Shown here: positions 12,730 through 14,338 of the stretch, piece by piece | Layout of the letters: each line of letters opens with the position of its first letter | How positions within the stretch are numbered: position 1 is the first letter of the stretch | Assembly (NCBI GenBank): GCA_947624475.1 | Contig: CANQKK010000009.1 | Location: forward strand, 1 to 14,338 | From: an uncultured Bacilli bacterium | GTDB taxonomy: Bacteria > Bacillota_I > Bacilli_A > RF39 > UBA660 | DNA: 14,338 bases | Reading direction: 5' to 3' | Notes under the pieces: model-generated | Told to the model about the DNA's origin: nothing | What the model saw: only the letters and a program-made list of their open reading frames with translations | Databases searched by the model: none | Made by a program: the position numbers and the translations under genes

Positions 12730-14338
12730 ATGAGTTATAATGTAAGCAAAAAAGTTAAAAATATTATTAAAGTTCTATTTACATTAATTTTAATTTTTGG
12801 TATGTGTAATAAACCAAAAGCACAACCAGCGGATTCTTATACCTTCAGTAAAGGAAGTTTAGTTCCGTTTGCTCATAATAACTATGGTGCTTCTCTTCAT
12901 TACCATTACTTGAAAGATTCAAATAATAGTTATAATGCTTACTGCTATCAATGGGATTATTCATCGCAAGACAACGTCAAATACAATAGATACGAACCGG
13001 GTGTTTGGGAAATTAATCGCCGAAGATATATTGCCGGAAAAGCCATTCAACTTGTCAATGCTGACTCTAGTTTGACAGTCGATAAAAAATATACCTACAA
13101 TAGTTGGATTGCCAATTGTGTCTTAAAATTTGCAGGTTATAAATGTAATACTAGTTGGAACGGCTATCAAAAATATGTGAGCGAAGCCGAAAAATTTGTT
13201 GATACGACAGTAAAAGCATGCAGTGCAAGTGCTGATCCAACCTGCTTTAATCAAAATCTATTCAAATTAAATGTATCGGGAAACAATTACAGTTTAAACA
13301 AACTCGAAAGTGGCACTGGAAGTTCATCTAATAACTATATTTCTGATAAAATAACCTTGACTGGAATGCTAGATAGTTACGGTGGTGGAGGAACAAACTA
13401 TAGTCTCGAATTTTCGAGTTGTCCGAGTGGAAACACGTGCTTAATATGTGAAGATAGTAATGGAACAAAAAATTGTGCTAGTACTAAGAAATTTACTAAT
13501 CGCTCTCAAGATTACGATTTCTATATCAAAGTCGAAAATGGAAATGAGAAAGATCGTATCCAAATACAAGCAAAGGGTGGAAACTCTGTAACTTATCCGT
13601 ACGTTTATCCATATACACCCGTGAAAGGTACGTATCAAGGTGTTGTCCTCGAGGATCAAATTACAATAGGAAGAACGATACATTCATATTTAAGTTTGAC
13701 GATACCGGCCGATCATACTGTAACTGCTGTAAAAGTAGATGAGAATGGTGAAGAATTAAAAGGATCAACATTTGAAATATATCGAGCAGATACTGACGGA
13801 AATAAAGTCAAAACTCTAGTAACCAATAAAGATGGTAGTGCAGATGCCTCTTACACCGAAACAGAAAATGTTGAAAACTGGGCTAATTATCAATACTGCT
13901 TTATTGAAACTAAAGCCCCAGAGGGTTACATTTTAGGTAAAGGAGATACGACGCCATTTTGTATAAAGCCTTCTTCTGGCGTCTCTTCATCGACTTGTTA
14001 TACTAATGATGAAAAACACGATGAAGTAGATAAAAAATATTGTGATACTTATACGTATTATTGTGATAATGATGCTTCGTTAAATAATAACAAGTGCCGA
14101 AGTGAACTTAGCCCAACTGAAGAAGAACCAAAGAGTTGTGAAGAAGGTTCAACTTACTCCGACGATGATAAAATGTGCCACAAGAGCGACTCGTCCGTTA
14201 GTTCCAGTTCGAGAGTTGAACCAAGTCTGAGCACACAAGATGAAACTTCCACTCCTCAGTGCGAAAACGCAACTCTCGCTGATGGAAAATGTTATGTATG
14301 TACGAAAGGAGATACTTTCGATCAGGAATCAAAAAAAT
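12730..14338 (+). CDS. Large cysteine-rich secreted surface protein with SpaA/Cna-B domain, 3' end beyond the window
   Basis: 536 codons visible, open to the window edge. A signal peptide (KKVK then IIKVLFTLILIFGM, cleavage near PKAQPA) directs secretion. Residues ~35-135 (Cys72 in NAYCYQWDY, then AGKAIQLVN and YNSWIANCVLKF) faintly recall a thioester adhesion domain, but the expected Gln motif is not seen. Residues ~331-415 are a SpaA/prealbumin-like Cna-B domain: VTAVKVDENGEELKGSTFEI and IETKAPEGY, with Lys335 and Glu393 as candidate isopeptide residues. After that come Cys-rich segments such as CEEGSTYSDDDKMC and CENATLADGKCYVC. About 20 cysteines occur in the visible mature part, unusual for a Gram-positive adhesin. 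A sortase signal would lie downstream, unseen. The ribosome binding site is weak (GAGAGTGAG). Confidence 0.88.
   Translation, partial: MSYNVSKKVKNIIKVLFTLILIFGMCNKPKAQPADSYTFSKGSLVPFAHNNYGASLHYHYLKDSNNSYNAYCYQWDYSSQDNVKYNRYEPGVWEINRRRYIAGKAIQLVNADSSLTVDKKYTYNSWIANCVLKFAGYKCNTSWNGYQKYVSEAEKFVDTTVKACSASADPTCFNQNLFKLNVSGNNYSLNKLESGTGSSSNNYISDKITLTGMLDSYGGGGTNYSLEFSSCPSGNTCLICEDSNGTKNCASTKKFTNRSQDYDFYIKVENGNEKDRIQIQAKGGNSVTYPYVYPYTPVKGTYQGVVLEDQITIGRTIHSYLSLTIPADHTVTAVKVDENGEELKGSTFEIYRADTDGNKVKTLVTNKDGSADASYTETENVENWANYQYCFIETKAPEGYILGKGDTTPFCIKPSSGVSSSTCYTNDEKHDEVDKKYCDTYTYYCDNDASLNNNKCRSELSPTEEEPKSCEEGSTYSDDDKMCHKSDSSVSSSSRVEPSLSTQDETSTPQCENATLADGKCYVCTKGDTFDQESKK

Noticed and set aside
13441..13683. 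Minus-strand open frame inside the surface-protein gene
   Set aside because: It is antisense to a continuous, domain-bearing plus-strand frame and has no recognisable features.

Overview
The window reads as chromosomal DNA of an uncultured, AT-rich (roughly 30% GC by eye), Gram-positive, probably anaerobic and gut-type Firmicute (Bacillota). Pointers are Spo0A, strong AGGAGG-type ribosome binding sites, a CoA-dehydratase activase, a SpaA-type surface protein and protein homologies. TGG encodes Trp and TGA is used as a stop (CPBP gene), so this is not the Mycoplasma code. The species cannot be named from the sequence.

Layout. 1-62: 3'-truncated tRNA-Val(UAC), minus strand. 141-497 (minus): small S1-domain protein, divergent from 602-838 (plus), a NifU-type Fe-S scaffold. 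816-1745 (minus): spore-coat kinase-like (CotS/YutH-type) protein whose end overlaps the NifU gene. 1843-4724 (plus): operon pgk - LPG-synthase-TM-like membrane protein - tpiA, joined by 20-23 nt overlaps and closed by a terminator. 4830-5594: spo0A, with a perfect 0A box in its promoter. 5700-6740: membrane-anchored SH3b protein. 6886-9180: lon, interrupted by an in-frame TAA that removes the whole catalytic dyad; it sits behind a promoter and a terminator-like leader hairpin. 9195-10732 (minus): two-gene operon of a CPBP intramembrane protease and a membrane-anchored metallophosphoesterase, sharing a bidirectional terminator with lon. 10908-12333: CoA-dehydratase activase plus a cytosolic three-LysM protein, behind a second 0A-box promoter. 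12334-12729: repeat-rich noncoding stretch. 12730-end: start of a large, cysteine-rich secreted surface protein with a SpaA/Cna-B domain, cut by the window edge.

How it fits together. Three genes look sporulation-linked: spo0A, the CotS/YutH-like protein, and the LysM protein without a signal peptide. The spo0A and activase-LysM promoters share an 11-nt block containing a 0A box. In both, the box overlaps a -35-like TCGACA placed exactly 21 nt before the -10, the wide spacing known from Spo0A-activated promoters such as spoIIG. I infer that Spo0A controls itself and the activase-LysM unit.

The points most worth checking are the twin 0A promoters, the broken lon gene with its leader hairpin, and the repeat block upstream of the cysteine-rich surface protein. 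I found no CRISPR array, phage, IS element or clearly new defence-type system.
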